NCBI GenBank assembly: GCA_016763215.1
Contig: JAESUF010000205.1
Location: 1 to 5,588, forward strand
Source: Flavobacteriaceae bacterium
Lineage (GTDB): Bacteria > Bacteroidota > Bacteroidia > Flavobacteriales > Flavobacteriaceae
Direction: 5' to 3'
Length of the DNA stretch: 5,588 nucleotides
Position numbers and translations under genes: made by a program. The notes under the pieces are model-generated. The model searched no databases, was not told where the DNA came from, and saw only the letters and a list, made by a program, of their open reading frames with translations. Within the stretch, counting starts at the first letter, position 1, and each line of letters opens with the position of its first letter. Below are positions 1 through 5,588 of this stretch, in pieces.

Positions 1-835
1 GAAAATTCCATTTGGAATTGCACAAATTGGTAAAGCCTTCCGTAACGAAATCGTAGCGCGTCAATTCATATTTAGAATGCGTGAGTTTGAACAAATGGAA
101 ATGCAATTTTTTGTAAAGCCAGGAACTCAGAAACAATGGTATGAACAATGGAAAGAAAACCGTTTGAAATGGCACTTGTCTTTAGGGATGGGAGAGGAGA
201 ATTACCGTTTTCATGATCATGATAAATTAGCGCATTATGCAGATGCAGCTTCTGATATTGAATTTAAGTTTCCTTTTGGATTTAAAGAATTAGAAGGTAT
301 TCATTCTCGTACCGATTTCGACTTGAAGGCTCATGAAGAACATTCAGGAAAGAAGTTACAGTATTTTGATCACGAAGAAAACAAAAGTTATACTCCTTAT
401 GTTGTAGAAACATCGATAGGTTTGGATAGAATGTTTTTGGCTATTTTTTCAAAGTCATTGATTGAAGAAGAATTAGATAATAATACAACCAGAACTGTTT
501 TAAGGTTGCCTGCGGTATTAGCACCAACCAAGGCTGCTATTTTACCTTTGGTAAAGAAAGATGGTTTGCCAGAGGTTGCACGTAAAATTGTAGAAGAGCT
601 AAAATGGGACTTCAATGTGTTTTATGATGAAAAGGATGCTGCCGGGAAACGGTATAGAAGACAAGATGCAGCGGGAACACCGTTTTGTATCACTGTAGAT
701 CATAAAACATTAGAAGATAATTCTGTAACCATTCGTCATAGAGACACTATGGAACAGAAAAGAGTGCAAATTTCTGAATTAAGAGACATTATCAAACAAG
801 AAGTTGATGTAAAGTCTTGGTTGATGAAAATGTAA
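1..835 (+). CDS. glyS: Glycyl-tRNA synthetase, single-chain (alpha2) class II type, C-terminal half (5' partial)
   Basis: Charges tRNA-Gly with glycine in the cytoplasm using ATP. The reading frame is open from base 2 to the TAA at 833-835, giving 277 visible residues. The family is about 500 residues long, so roughly the first 230 lie outside the window. Seen, numbering from the codon at base 2: class II motif 2 with FRNE (R14); the family segment [17 protein letters not shown], then [13 protein letters not shown]; motif 3 as ETSIGLDR (E136-R143); and a C-terminal anticodon-binding domain from about residue 165, with [31 protein letters not shown] and [10 protein letters not shown]. This is the homodimeric bacterial/eukaryote-like enzyme, also labelled glyQS, not the alpha/beta glyQ+glyS form. 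An internal Met at base 77 lies within motif 2 and is not the start. The gene is convergent with the next gene and is followed by a hairpin terminator. No damage is visible. Confidence 0.97.
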   Translation, partial: KIPFGIAQIGKAFRNEIVARQFIFRMREFEQMEMQFFVKPGTQKQWYEQWKENRLKWHLSLGMGEENYRFHDHDKLAHYADAASDIEFKFPFGFKELEGIHSRTDFDLKAHEEHSGKKLQYFDHEENKSYTPYVVETSIGLDRMFLAIFSKSLIEEELDNNTTRTVLRLPAVLAPTKAAILPLVKKDGLPEVARKIVEELKWDFNVFYDEKDAAGKRYRRQDAAGTPFCITVDHKTLEDNSVTIRHRDTMEQKRVQISELRDIIKQEVDVKSWLMKM

Positions 836-871
836 CTAAGAACGACTGAACTCATTTCAGTATCTTATAAA

Positions 872-912
872 TATATAAAAAGCCTGTGAGATTTTCACAG
901 GCTTTTTATATA
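872..912. terminator. Bidirectional intrinsic terminator between convergent genes
   Basis: Arms 872-889 and 895-912 are perfectly complementary over 18 bp around a 5-nt loop (gattt). The GC-richer core is GCCTGTGA/TCACAGGC. The core is flanked by A5 on the left and T5 on the right, so a U tract follows the core whichever strand is transcribed. It lies 36 bp after the glycyl-tRNA synthetase stop and 13 bp after the stop of the minus-strand barrel gene, as expected for one terminator shared by two convergent genes. Confidence 0.9.
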
Positions 913-925
913 AAGTGATTTTTTT

Positions 926-1411
926 CTAAAACTGATATCCAATATTCACCCCAATTCGAGGAATAAGTGTTGGCGTATTTTCTCCAAATAAATATCGTCC
1001 TGCGCCAAGATGTGCATCCACCGTAAACCCTCCAGGAGAAATATATTTGTATCCAACAGCCAAGCCTAGTGCTCCGCCAGTATAATCAATAACAGTGCTG
1101 TTCGTTTCTTCATCTCCTTTGCTATATGAAAAGAAGAATTCTCCAAAGAAATTCCACAAACTTTCCGTAGAAAAGTAATGACGTACAAAAGGAGTAATTA
1201 CAAGATCTTCATTATACCGAAAATCAGAGCTTTCGTTTTCAAAATTGAATAACCCCGAGACTCCCAAAGTAGTTTGCTCATCGAAATAGTGCTCATAAGA
1301 GACGTTTAGTGTCTTTAATGCCAAGGCATCAGTAATGTTTATTTTTAACTCTTCTTGAGCAGAGAGAAAACCAGAAACAAACAATGCTAGGATTAGTAAA
1401 TTCTTTTTCAT
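926..1411 (-). CDS. Small secreted outer-membrane beta-barrel protein, DUF3575-like (paralogue 1)
   Basis: 161 residues, ATG at 1411-1409, stop TAG at 928-926. Residues 1-18 form a signal peptide: MKKN, a hydrophobic core, then LSA with likely cleavage before Q19. The mature part of about 143 residues alternates hydrophobic and polar residues in short strands, with glycine/aromatic stretches such as GLAVGYKYISPGGFTVD and GVNIGYQF. It ends in Phe, as outer-membrane barrels recognised by the BAM machinery do. It aligns along its length with the upstream neighbour (1471-2022): shared VSYE, then ITP.. R.YFS, GG.A/FALG, ISxGGFT.D and RxGxxxGYxF. The Met is supported by the signal peptide directly behind it. 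No Shine-Dalgarno is seen, as usual in Bacteroidota. The spacing to the upstream gene is 59 bp, with a candidate promoter in between. The DUF3575 assignment is from memory of family appearance. No biochemical role is known to me. Confidence 0.88.
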   Translation of the reverse strand: MKKNLLILALFVSGFLSAQEELKINITDALALKTLNVSYEHYFDEQTTLGVSGLFNFENESSDFRYNEDLVITPFVRHYFSTESLWNFFGEFFFSYSKGDEETNSTVIDYTGGALGLAVGYKYISPGGFTVDAHLGAGRYLFGENTPTLIPRIGVNIGYQF

Positions 1412-1449
1412 AATAAATGAGTTAATAACAATTATAACGAATGATACTA

Positions 1450-1457
1450 CAAACTTA
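1450..1457 (-). promoter_or_regulatory. Candidate Bacteroidota -7 element (TAAGTTTG) for the 926-1411 gene
   Basis: On the minus strand 1457-1450 reads TAAGTTTG, an exact match to the Bacteroidota -7 consensus TAnnTTTG. It would start transcription near 1443, about 30 nt before the ATG at 1411. The expected TTG -33 box is not present at the usual 19-21 bp spacing: only T-rich sequence lies there, and the nearest TTG (1487-1485) is 27 bp away. The downstream paralogue may therefore have its own promoter, but an eight-base match in AT-rich DNA can be chance. Confidence 0.4.
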
Positions 1458-1470
1458 GTGTAAAATAGAA

Positions 1471-2022
1471 TTAAAAACGATATCCAAGAGAAATTCCAAC
1501 TCTCCCAACTACTTCGTAATCAAAATCATTGTTCCCTAAGTTTCTACCTAATCCAAGGTAGATGTCTGTGGTAAACCCTCCTTTGGAAATAAATTTACCT
1601 CCAACAGAAATACCTAAAGCAAAATTAGTTCTCTTTTCATTGACCTCAATCCCTCCAGGATTTGGACTATCAAAACTGAAATAACTATCTTTAAAAGAAT
1701 GAAGCATCCCGAATCCCTCTACATAAAACCCTCGGGCATATTTGTTAGAAAAATAACGTCTATAATAAGGTGTAATAGAAAAGGTTCTGTAGGTGTCTGC
1801 TATCTGATTTTCATCATCTAAACCAAATTGCAAAGCAACACCAAAAGAAGACTCTTCGTTGACTAAATACTCGTAACTAACATCGATCCATTCTGAAGTA
1901 AGGAGCCCAAGAACATTTAGTTTTAACTCATGTTTTTTGTTGGTGTCTTGCGGTAATGTGTTTTCCTGTGCATAAGCAATGGTTGAAAAACAAAATAATA
2001 GAATTGGTAAAAGTTTTTTCAT
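1471..2022 (-). CDS. Small secreted outer-membrane beta-barrel protein, DUF3575-like (paralogue 2)
   Basis: 183 residues, ATG at 2022-2020, stop TAA at 1473-1471. Signal peptide residues 1-18 end in AYA, with likely cleavage before Q19. A polar linker (about residues 20-31, ENTLPQDTNKKH) precedes the barrel, which opens with ELKLNVLG and WIDVSYEYLVNEESSFGVAL. Later segments ITPYYRRYFSNKYARGFYVEGFG, GGKFISKGGFTTDIYLGLGR and the C-terminal GRVGISLGYRF carry the typical Gly/aromatic barrel pattern with a terminal Phe. It is a clear tandem paralogue of the 926-1411 product, differing mainly by the longer N-terminal linker and a longer middle loop (about residues 118-133, DSPNPGGIEVNEKRT). Cys11 sits in the signal core but lacks a lipobox, so it is not a lipoprotein. 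No Shine-Dalgarno is seen. A terminator-like hairpin ends 32 bp upstream of the ATG, so it probably has its own promoter or is controlled by read-through. Function unknown; envelope location inferred. Confidence 0.9.
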   Translation of the reverse strand: MKKLLPILLFCFSTIAYAQENTLPQDTNKKHELKLNVLGLLTSEWIDVSYEYLVNEESSFGVALQFGLDDENQIADTYRTFSITPYYRRYFSNKYARGFYVEGFGMLHSFKDSYFSFDSPNPGGIEVNEKRTNFALGISVGGKFISKGGFTTDIYLGLGRNLGNNDFDYEVVGRVGISLGYRF

Positions 2023-2054
2023 ATTAAAAATTTAAGGTTAGGCTGGTAGTAGTC

Positions 2055-2094
2055 AAAAAATATGCCAATTAAAAAGTTTTTTTTAATTGGCATA
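2055..2094 (-). terminator. Hairpin with T6 tail, probable intrinsic terminator on the minus strand
   Basis: Arms 2061-2075 (TATGCCAATTAAAAA) and 2080-2094 are perfectly complementary over 15 bp with a 4-nt loop. On the minus strand the stem is followed directly by six T (2060-2055). The stem is AT-rich apart from GCC/GGC, as is common for flavobacterial terminators. It is the first strong terminator found after the large barrel gene, whose stop is about 300 bp upstream. It ends just before the 1471-2022 gene. It could end a long 3' UTR, end a small RNA, or act as an attenuator for the following gene. On the plus strand the tail is only CTCTTTT and no gene would use it. Confidence 0.65.
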
Positions 2095-2160
2095 CTCTTT
2101 TCATAAATTTGAAGCAATCTCCTTAGTAAGAATCAGCATCAAATAGGTTTGCAATTTTTC

Positions 2161-2201
2161 CCAGTCTCACTTTTTTTATTGAAAATAAATGGTGAAACTG
2201 G
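2161..2201 (-). other. Candidate structured RNA stem (minus-strand transcript)
   Basis: Arms 2161-2170 (CCAGTCTCAC) and 2192-2201 (GTGAAACTGG) pair over 10 positions. The single non-Watson-Crick position is C-A if transcribed on plus but U-G if transcribed on minus, which favours a minus-strand RNA. A second inner helix of 6 bp (2175-2180 with 2184-2189, 3-nt loop) continues it across a small internal loop. There is no U tract after it, so it is not a terminator. It lies 66 bp upstream (transcript sense) of the 2055-2094 hairpin. It matches no riboswitch class I recognise. It may be part of a leader, a small RNA or a 3' UTR, or a chance structure in AT-rich DNA. Confidence 0.35.
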
Positions 2202-2335
2202 ATGTTAAATAAAAGTAATTTTCTTCATAAATAGTTGTTTTTAAATTGATTAGTAGTCAATGATACTTACATTAAAAGGATTGCCTTGTTAAGGAAACGA
2301 TAAAATAATAGGAGAAATAGCTGGCAGTATAAAAC

Positions 2336-2379
2336 ATTAACATAATAGATGCTTTTTATTAACAAAATAGATGGTTTTA
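2336..2379. repeat. Adjacent 22-bp tandem duplication
   Basis: Copies 2336-2357 and 2358-2379 abut exactly and match at 19 of 22 positions. They differ only at unit positions 8 (t/a), 17 (c/g) and 22 (t/a). The shared core is ATTAACA, then AATAGATG, then TTTT. An inverted TGTTAAT (2387-2393) follows the second copy and is complementary to its ATTAACA. The repeat begins 18 bp beyond the stop codon of the large barrel gene, in its 3' flank. Origin by slippage or use as a protein-binding iteron are both possible. Confidence 0.75.
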
Positions 2380-2396
2380 TGCTGATTGTTAATGAG

Positions 2397-5300
2397 TTAA
2401 AAAATAGCTCTTAGCTGAATGGTTCCTGTGTGAATTGTTTTGGAGTTTTTGCTTCTTCGTCCTCTATAATTTAAATTTAAATTCAAAAAAGAATTTAGTT
2501 TCTGGTTCCATAAAAAGCTCCATGTATAATTAGTTCCTTCTTGTAAACCTTCTAACATTTGATACCCCACAGGAGAATTCGGGTTTCCTTTAAAATCATT
2601 AAAGAAGGCAGCGAAGTTCTCATTCAGTTGTGTTTTTTCTTTTCCAGCATAAAAATATTCGACACCAATTTTTTGCTGCTTTAAGGCTTCAAAATCTAGC
2701 AACTTATTTTCTTTGTTTTTGAATTGATAAAAAGTAGAAAATCGATTGTCTTCATTCAGCACATATGTCAATTTGGGTTGAAACTCCAAGGCATCAATTT
2801 TATAATTTCTATTTGCAAAATTCTCAGTTAGTAAATTGTTGTCTGAAATTTTTCCACTGAGGTCAACTAACCAAAAACCCCCAATTTTATGTTGAAATTC
2901 TAGCTGATGAATTTTGGTGTCTGTATCTTGATTTCCGATTGAAAATTGTTGCTTGTTTTCTGCTGTGGCATAGGTGTAAGTAGTACTAAAATTTTGCAAA
3001 TTTCTATTGAAATACAAACTATTTCTGACTGTAAAGTTCAAACTAATTTGGTGACCTTCATTGAGGTCGAAAGGATTTAAATTAAACGAGTTTCCAATTC
3101 GTTCTTGCTCATTATTTATACTCAAAAAGAACTGATTGTAAAAATGAGAAAGCACTTTCTTAATTCCAGTTTTGGTACCCCATTGACTTGCATTTAATGT
3201 AATGGATTGATTCCATTTGGCGCTTTGGGTTGCAATGAAACGTAGATTTGGTAAAGGAACTCGTAAATAGTTTGCCTGATCTTGGAACTCTGCAATTTCA
3301 AACTCATCAAACTCTTGAATGCCATTATTGTTGTAATCAATCCACGTATAAAACCCTTGACCAGGATCTACCTCAATATAGACAAAATCTTGTCGCGCTA
3401 CATTTCCAGAAGAAGTCTCATAGCGAGTACCCATTGTGATAAAGTTGTTGAACAACCGTTGATTGTAAATAATTCTAGAATTCAATGTTTTTTCATCAGC
3501 AACAAATGCATTTTCTGTCAACCTATAATTCGCATAAATAGAAAGGTTCGTTTTTTTATTTTGAATTACTTTAGCATTTATATACATTGTTTTCCTGTTG
3601 TTTATTTCAGTAAAACGATTGTTCCGAATACTATCATTGTTTCTGTAATTAAAACCAATTTTAGCAAAGACTTTTGTGCTATCACCAAGGCCAAAATACC
3701 CTTCGTATTCTTTAAATAGATGGTTGGTAATTGCTAAATCTTGTGTTGCTTTATTCAATCCATCATTAGATTCTAGAGTAACAAGACCTCCCAACCACGA
3801 TTTTTTGAAGCTTTGTTCAATACCTCCTTTTAAACGTAAAAAAGTACTTTCTTGAATTTCAGAGTCACTTTCTAAAATACTACTGTTTACGAAAAAAGAA
3901 GTGCTATTCAGCTGCATCTTAGAATTCAAGAAATGTTTGCTTCCTGTAAAATTTTCTGAAAATTTAAGCTGTTGGAATGAGTAGGATAAAAAGTCATTCT
4001 CTTTATTTTTTACTGTTAAACTAAGTCCCACCTGTTGTTGATTCCCTGTTGGGTTTAATAGATTCCAATCACGAGTAAACTCTACAGATTGAAAACGTTG
4101 AATTGTATTGAAATTTTTATGAACAAAAAGATAATCGACAGCACTGATTACTTGCCATTCTTTATCAATCAATACCTGTTGCCAATTTAGTTTTGTTGCT
4201 GCTCCTTTGTTTTGATTGTTATCAATACTTGAGAATAAATTTCGGTCATTATTACTGAAAGCCAATTCAGCATCAATGATTGTTCTTTTGTTGGGTGTAA
4301 AAGAAGAATTAACAACAGCTACTTGCAGCTTTGTGGGAGCAATTAATAGCGTGATAGGGTTATAGTTCCCGAGGTTTTGACCTACATAAGCAAAGACATT
4401 TCCGTTGGCTAATGTTTGATCTAGAATATAATCTCCTTGATTGGCTCCAAGATTGGAGAAAGCAACACTGAACAGTTGATCATTTTCATTTCTAGAGTAT
4501 TCAAAAATCTCTTCAGTACCGATTATTACTTTCCGATATAAAATTTTATTTACATCAAAACTATCTTGGAAAGCGCTTTCTGCAACCATCAAATCAGGGT
4601 TGTTTCCTGCATTTGCTAAAATTTGTTTTTGAGCTTCGGTCAAACTCAATTGAATGGGTTGATTTTTCACATCATTCTCATTGTAGAAATATCCTGAAAT
4701 ATTGAATTTTTTACTCGAATATTGTGCTTTCTCATACGTGTTAAAACGTGTGTAGTTTTTGTTAGAAAATTGAAACTCTACACGAACTCTCATATCATTT
4801 GTAATAGGGAAAGTAGTGTTGAACCGAACTTCGCCTATATTATAATCAATGATATACTCTTCATTGACGCCTCTTTTAATTTGCGAACCATTAATAAAGA
4901 CCTTTTCACTTCCCGCAACAATTACAATATTAGGTTCATTATTTGGGCCAAAGATTTTGTAGGGGCCTTGATTTCCTTCACTACCCACAAAATTATACGA
5001 AGTAAACTGACCTCTAACAACGGCACCAGAAGCAGATACTTTTGTGTTTTTATTTAGATGAGCCTCGACTTCCAACCCAGCTATTTGTTTCTCAAATTTC
5101 AGAAAGTAACTTTCCTTGTTGTTTAAGCTTACATCACCAGCTTTAATACGCCAATCATTGCTATAGAGCTCGATAAAGATTCTATCAAAATCTGTGATAC
5201 TTTGTGAGTACCCATTTTCCTGTAATGGAATATTGGTGTCAAAAATATTGGCTCGGATAGACACTTTACTAGACAGTTTTCCCTCAATATTCAAATCCAT

Positions 5301-5588
5301 GGATGAATTTGTTACGGTACTTTGATTGTTTCCAGAAGTAACTCCTCTGGTAATAAAACCGGACGTTTTGAGTCCGTCAAAGAGTTTTAATTCGGTGGCT
5401 TTTTTGTTGGTGGTTAGACTGTATAATTTGCCTGTGTTACTGTTATTTGGAACGATTAGATTCTTGTCGAAAGGACTGTACGTTTTCGTAATAAAATCAG
5501 GGAACCGAAAATACTCGACGGTAATTTCTTGGTATTTTTTTGAATTGATGATCAGCGTTGCATCGTTGTATATCATTAAATACTCAGA
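2397..5588 (-). CDS. Large outer-membrane beta-barrel protein of a Bacteroidota-conserved family, SprA-like segment (5' partial)
   Basis: The frame stays open through the right edge (codons Ser-Glu-Tyr-Leu precede the Met at 5576), so that Met is not taken as the start. 1063 residues are visible. The signal peptide and probably a few dozen N-terminal residues are missing. Stop is TAA at 2399-2397. Numbered from base 5588: VEYFRFPDF (24-32); a conserved region around Met97 with DLNIEGKLSSKVSIRANI and NIPLQENG; WRIKAGDVSL from 146; EGNQGPYK (204-211); GSEKVFINGSQIKRG (226-240) and EYIIDYNIGEVRF (244-256), which resemble the segment repeated in SprA of the type IX secretion/gliding machinery. 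An EF-hand-like loop DYNNNGIQEFDE lies at 751-762. The rest is a long series of alternating amphipathic strands ending TIQLRAIF with a terminal Phe, as in BAM substrates. No TonB box, plug or T9SS C-terminal domain is seen. It is about half the length of SprA, so it is a separate family. Function is unknown. No frameshift is visible. Confidence 0.88.
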   Translation of the reverse strand, partial: SEYLMIYNDATLIINSKKYQEITVEYFRFPDFITKTYSPFDKNLIVPNNSNTGKLYSLTTNKKATELKLFDGLKTSGFITRGVTSGNNQSTVTNSSMDLNIEGKLSSKVSIRANIFDTNIPLQENGYSQSITDFDRIFIELYSNDWRIKAGDVSLNNKESYFLKFEKQIAGLEVEAHLNKNTKVSASGAVVRGQFTSYNFVGSEGNQGPYKIFGPNNEPNIVIVAGSEKVFINGSQIKRGVNEEYIIDYNIGEVRFNTTFPITNDMRVRVEFQFSNKNYTRFNTYEKAQYSSKKFNISGYFYNENDVKNQPIQLSLTEAQKQILANAGNNPDLMVAESAFQDSFDVNKILYRKVIIGTEEIFEYSRNENDQLFSVAFSNLGANQGDYILDQTLANGNVFAYVGQNLGNYNPITLLIAPTKLQVAVVNSSFTPNKRTIIDAELAFSNNDRNLFSSIDNNQNKGAATKLNWQQVLIDKEWQVISAVDYLFVHKNFNTIQRFQSVEFTRDWNLLNPTGNQQQVGLSLTVKNKENDFLSYSFQQLKFSENFTGSKHFLNSKMQLNSTSFFVNSSILESDSEIQESTFLRLKGGIEQSFKKSWLGGLVTLESNDGLNKATQDLAITNHLFKEYEGYFGLGDSTKVFAKIGFNYRNNDSIRNNRFTEINNRKTMYINAKVIQNKKTNLSIYANYRLTENAFVADEKTLNSRIIYNQRLFNNFITMGTRYETSSGNVARQDFVYIEVDPGQGFYTWIDYNNNGIQEFDEFEIAEFQDQANYLRVPLPNLRFIATQSAKWNQSITLNASQWGTKTGIKKVLSHFYNQFFLSINNEQERIGNSFNLNPFDLNEGHQISLNFTVRNSLYFNRNLQNFSTTYTYATAENKQQFSIGNQDTDTKIHQLEFQHKIGGFWLVDLSGKISDNNLLTENFANRNYKIDALEFQPKLTYVLNEDNRFSTFYQFKNKENKLLDFEALKQQKIGVEYFYAGKEKTQLNENFAAFFNDFKGNPNSPVGYQMLEGLQEGTNYTWSFLWNQKLNSFLNLNLNYRGRRSKNSKTIHTGTIQLRAIF

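Larger units (their letters stand above)
2023..2396. other. 374-bp non-coding stretch with structured elements
   Basis: This lies between the stop of the large barrel gene and the start of the 1471-2022 gene, both on the minus strand. No convincing gene is found on either strand. Seen here are a 22-bp tandem duplication (2336-2379), a possible RNA stem (2161-2201), and a strong hairpin with a T6 tail on the minus strand (2055-2094). Short minus-strand reading frames exist. MKKITFI then stop (2228-2205) resembles the start of a signal peptide. A 24-codon frame from 2093 ends at 2019 in a 4-base ATGA overlap with the next start. Neither has enough support to be called a gene. No exact TAnnTTTG promoter on the minus strand was found here; CATATTTTTTGAC near 2052-2064 is one base too long. 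Confidence 0.7.

Noticed and set aside
2019..2093. 24-codon minus-strand frame (MPIKKNFLIGIFFDYYQPNL...) overlapping the next start by ATGA.
   Set aside because: It is largely the sequence of the terminator-like hairpin and has no ribosome binding site or recognisable similarity. The 4-base overlap is probably coincidental.
2070..2104. 11-residue minus-strand frame MKRVCQLKKTF preceded by AAGGAG.
   Set aside because: The AAGGAG is about 14 nt from the ATG, too far. Bacteroidota rarely rely on such sites, and the peptide has no run of one amino acid as attenuator leaders do.
2104..2111. TAAATTTG on the plus strand as a promoter.
   Set aside because: There is no -33 box at proper spacing and no plus-strand gene downstream; it would only drive antisense RNA into the barrel gene.
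2047..2260. Direct repeats TAGTAGTCAA at 2047-2056 and 2251-2260, possibly target-site duplications of a small element.
   Set aside because: A 10-base match is expected fairly often by chance in AT-rich DNA of this length. The segment between has no good terminal inverted repeats.
2325..2384. Long-range inverted repeat CAGTATAAAA / TTTTATGCTG around the tandem duplication.
   Set aside because: It includes a mismatch or wobble, has a 40-nt loop and is AT-rich; not distinguishable from chance.
2397..2425. AGCT-AAG-AGCT followed by T6 at the end of the large barrel gene, as a terminator.
   Set aside because: The stem is only 4 bp and lies inside the coding sequence, so it is too weak to call.
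3248..3719. Plus-strand open frames opposite the large barrel gene (also 4722-5057 and, on minus, 397-615 opposite the synthetase).
   Set aside because: They lie wholly opposite well-supported genes, have no family resemblance and look like shadow frames.

Overview
The window looks like a chromosomal segment from a member of the Bacteroidota, most likely the Flavobacteriia. The DNA is AT-rich, genes lack clear Shine-Dalgarno sequences, and exported proteins begin MKK with a short hydrophobic core ending in AQ. One candidate promoter has the Bacteroidota -7 form TAnnTTTG. The proteins themselves are of flavobacterial type.

Layout. Bases 1-835 (+) hold the C-terminal half of a single-chain class II glycyl-tRNA synthetase, cut by the left edge. 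A long perfect hairpin (872-912) separates it from a convergent block on the minus strand and has features of a terminator in both directions. The minus-strand block, read from right to left, starts with a large outer-membrane beta-barrel protein of unknown function (2397-5588). Its N-terminus lies beyond the right edge. A 374-bp non-coding stretch follows (2023-2396). Then come two small secreted beta-barrel proteins that are tandem paralogues (1471-2022 and 926-1411), resembling the DUF3575 family.

The three minus-strand genes all appear to encode envelope proteins. The large one resembles part of the gliding/type IX secretion protein SprA, but it is a separate and shorter family, and I cannot give it a function. 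The synthetase is a housekeeping gene that merely adjoins them.

The only stretch not explained by genes is 2023-2396. It contains an adjacent 22-bp tandem duplication (2336-2379), an imperfect stem that pairs fully only as minus-strand RNA (2161-2201), and a strong terminator-like hairpin with a T6 tail (2055-2094). Together these suggest a long structured 3' UTR, a small RNA, or a leader of the gene at 1471-2022. I see no mobile element, CRISPR array, tRNA, rRNA or defence system. Most of the window is ordinary chromosome.
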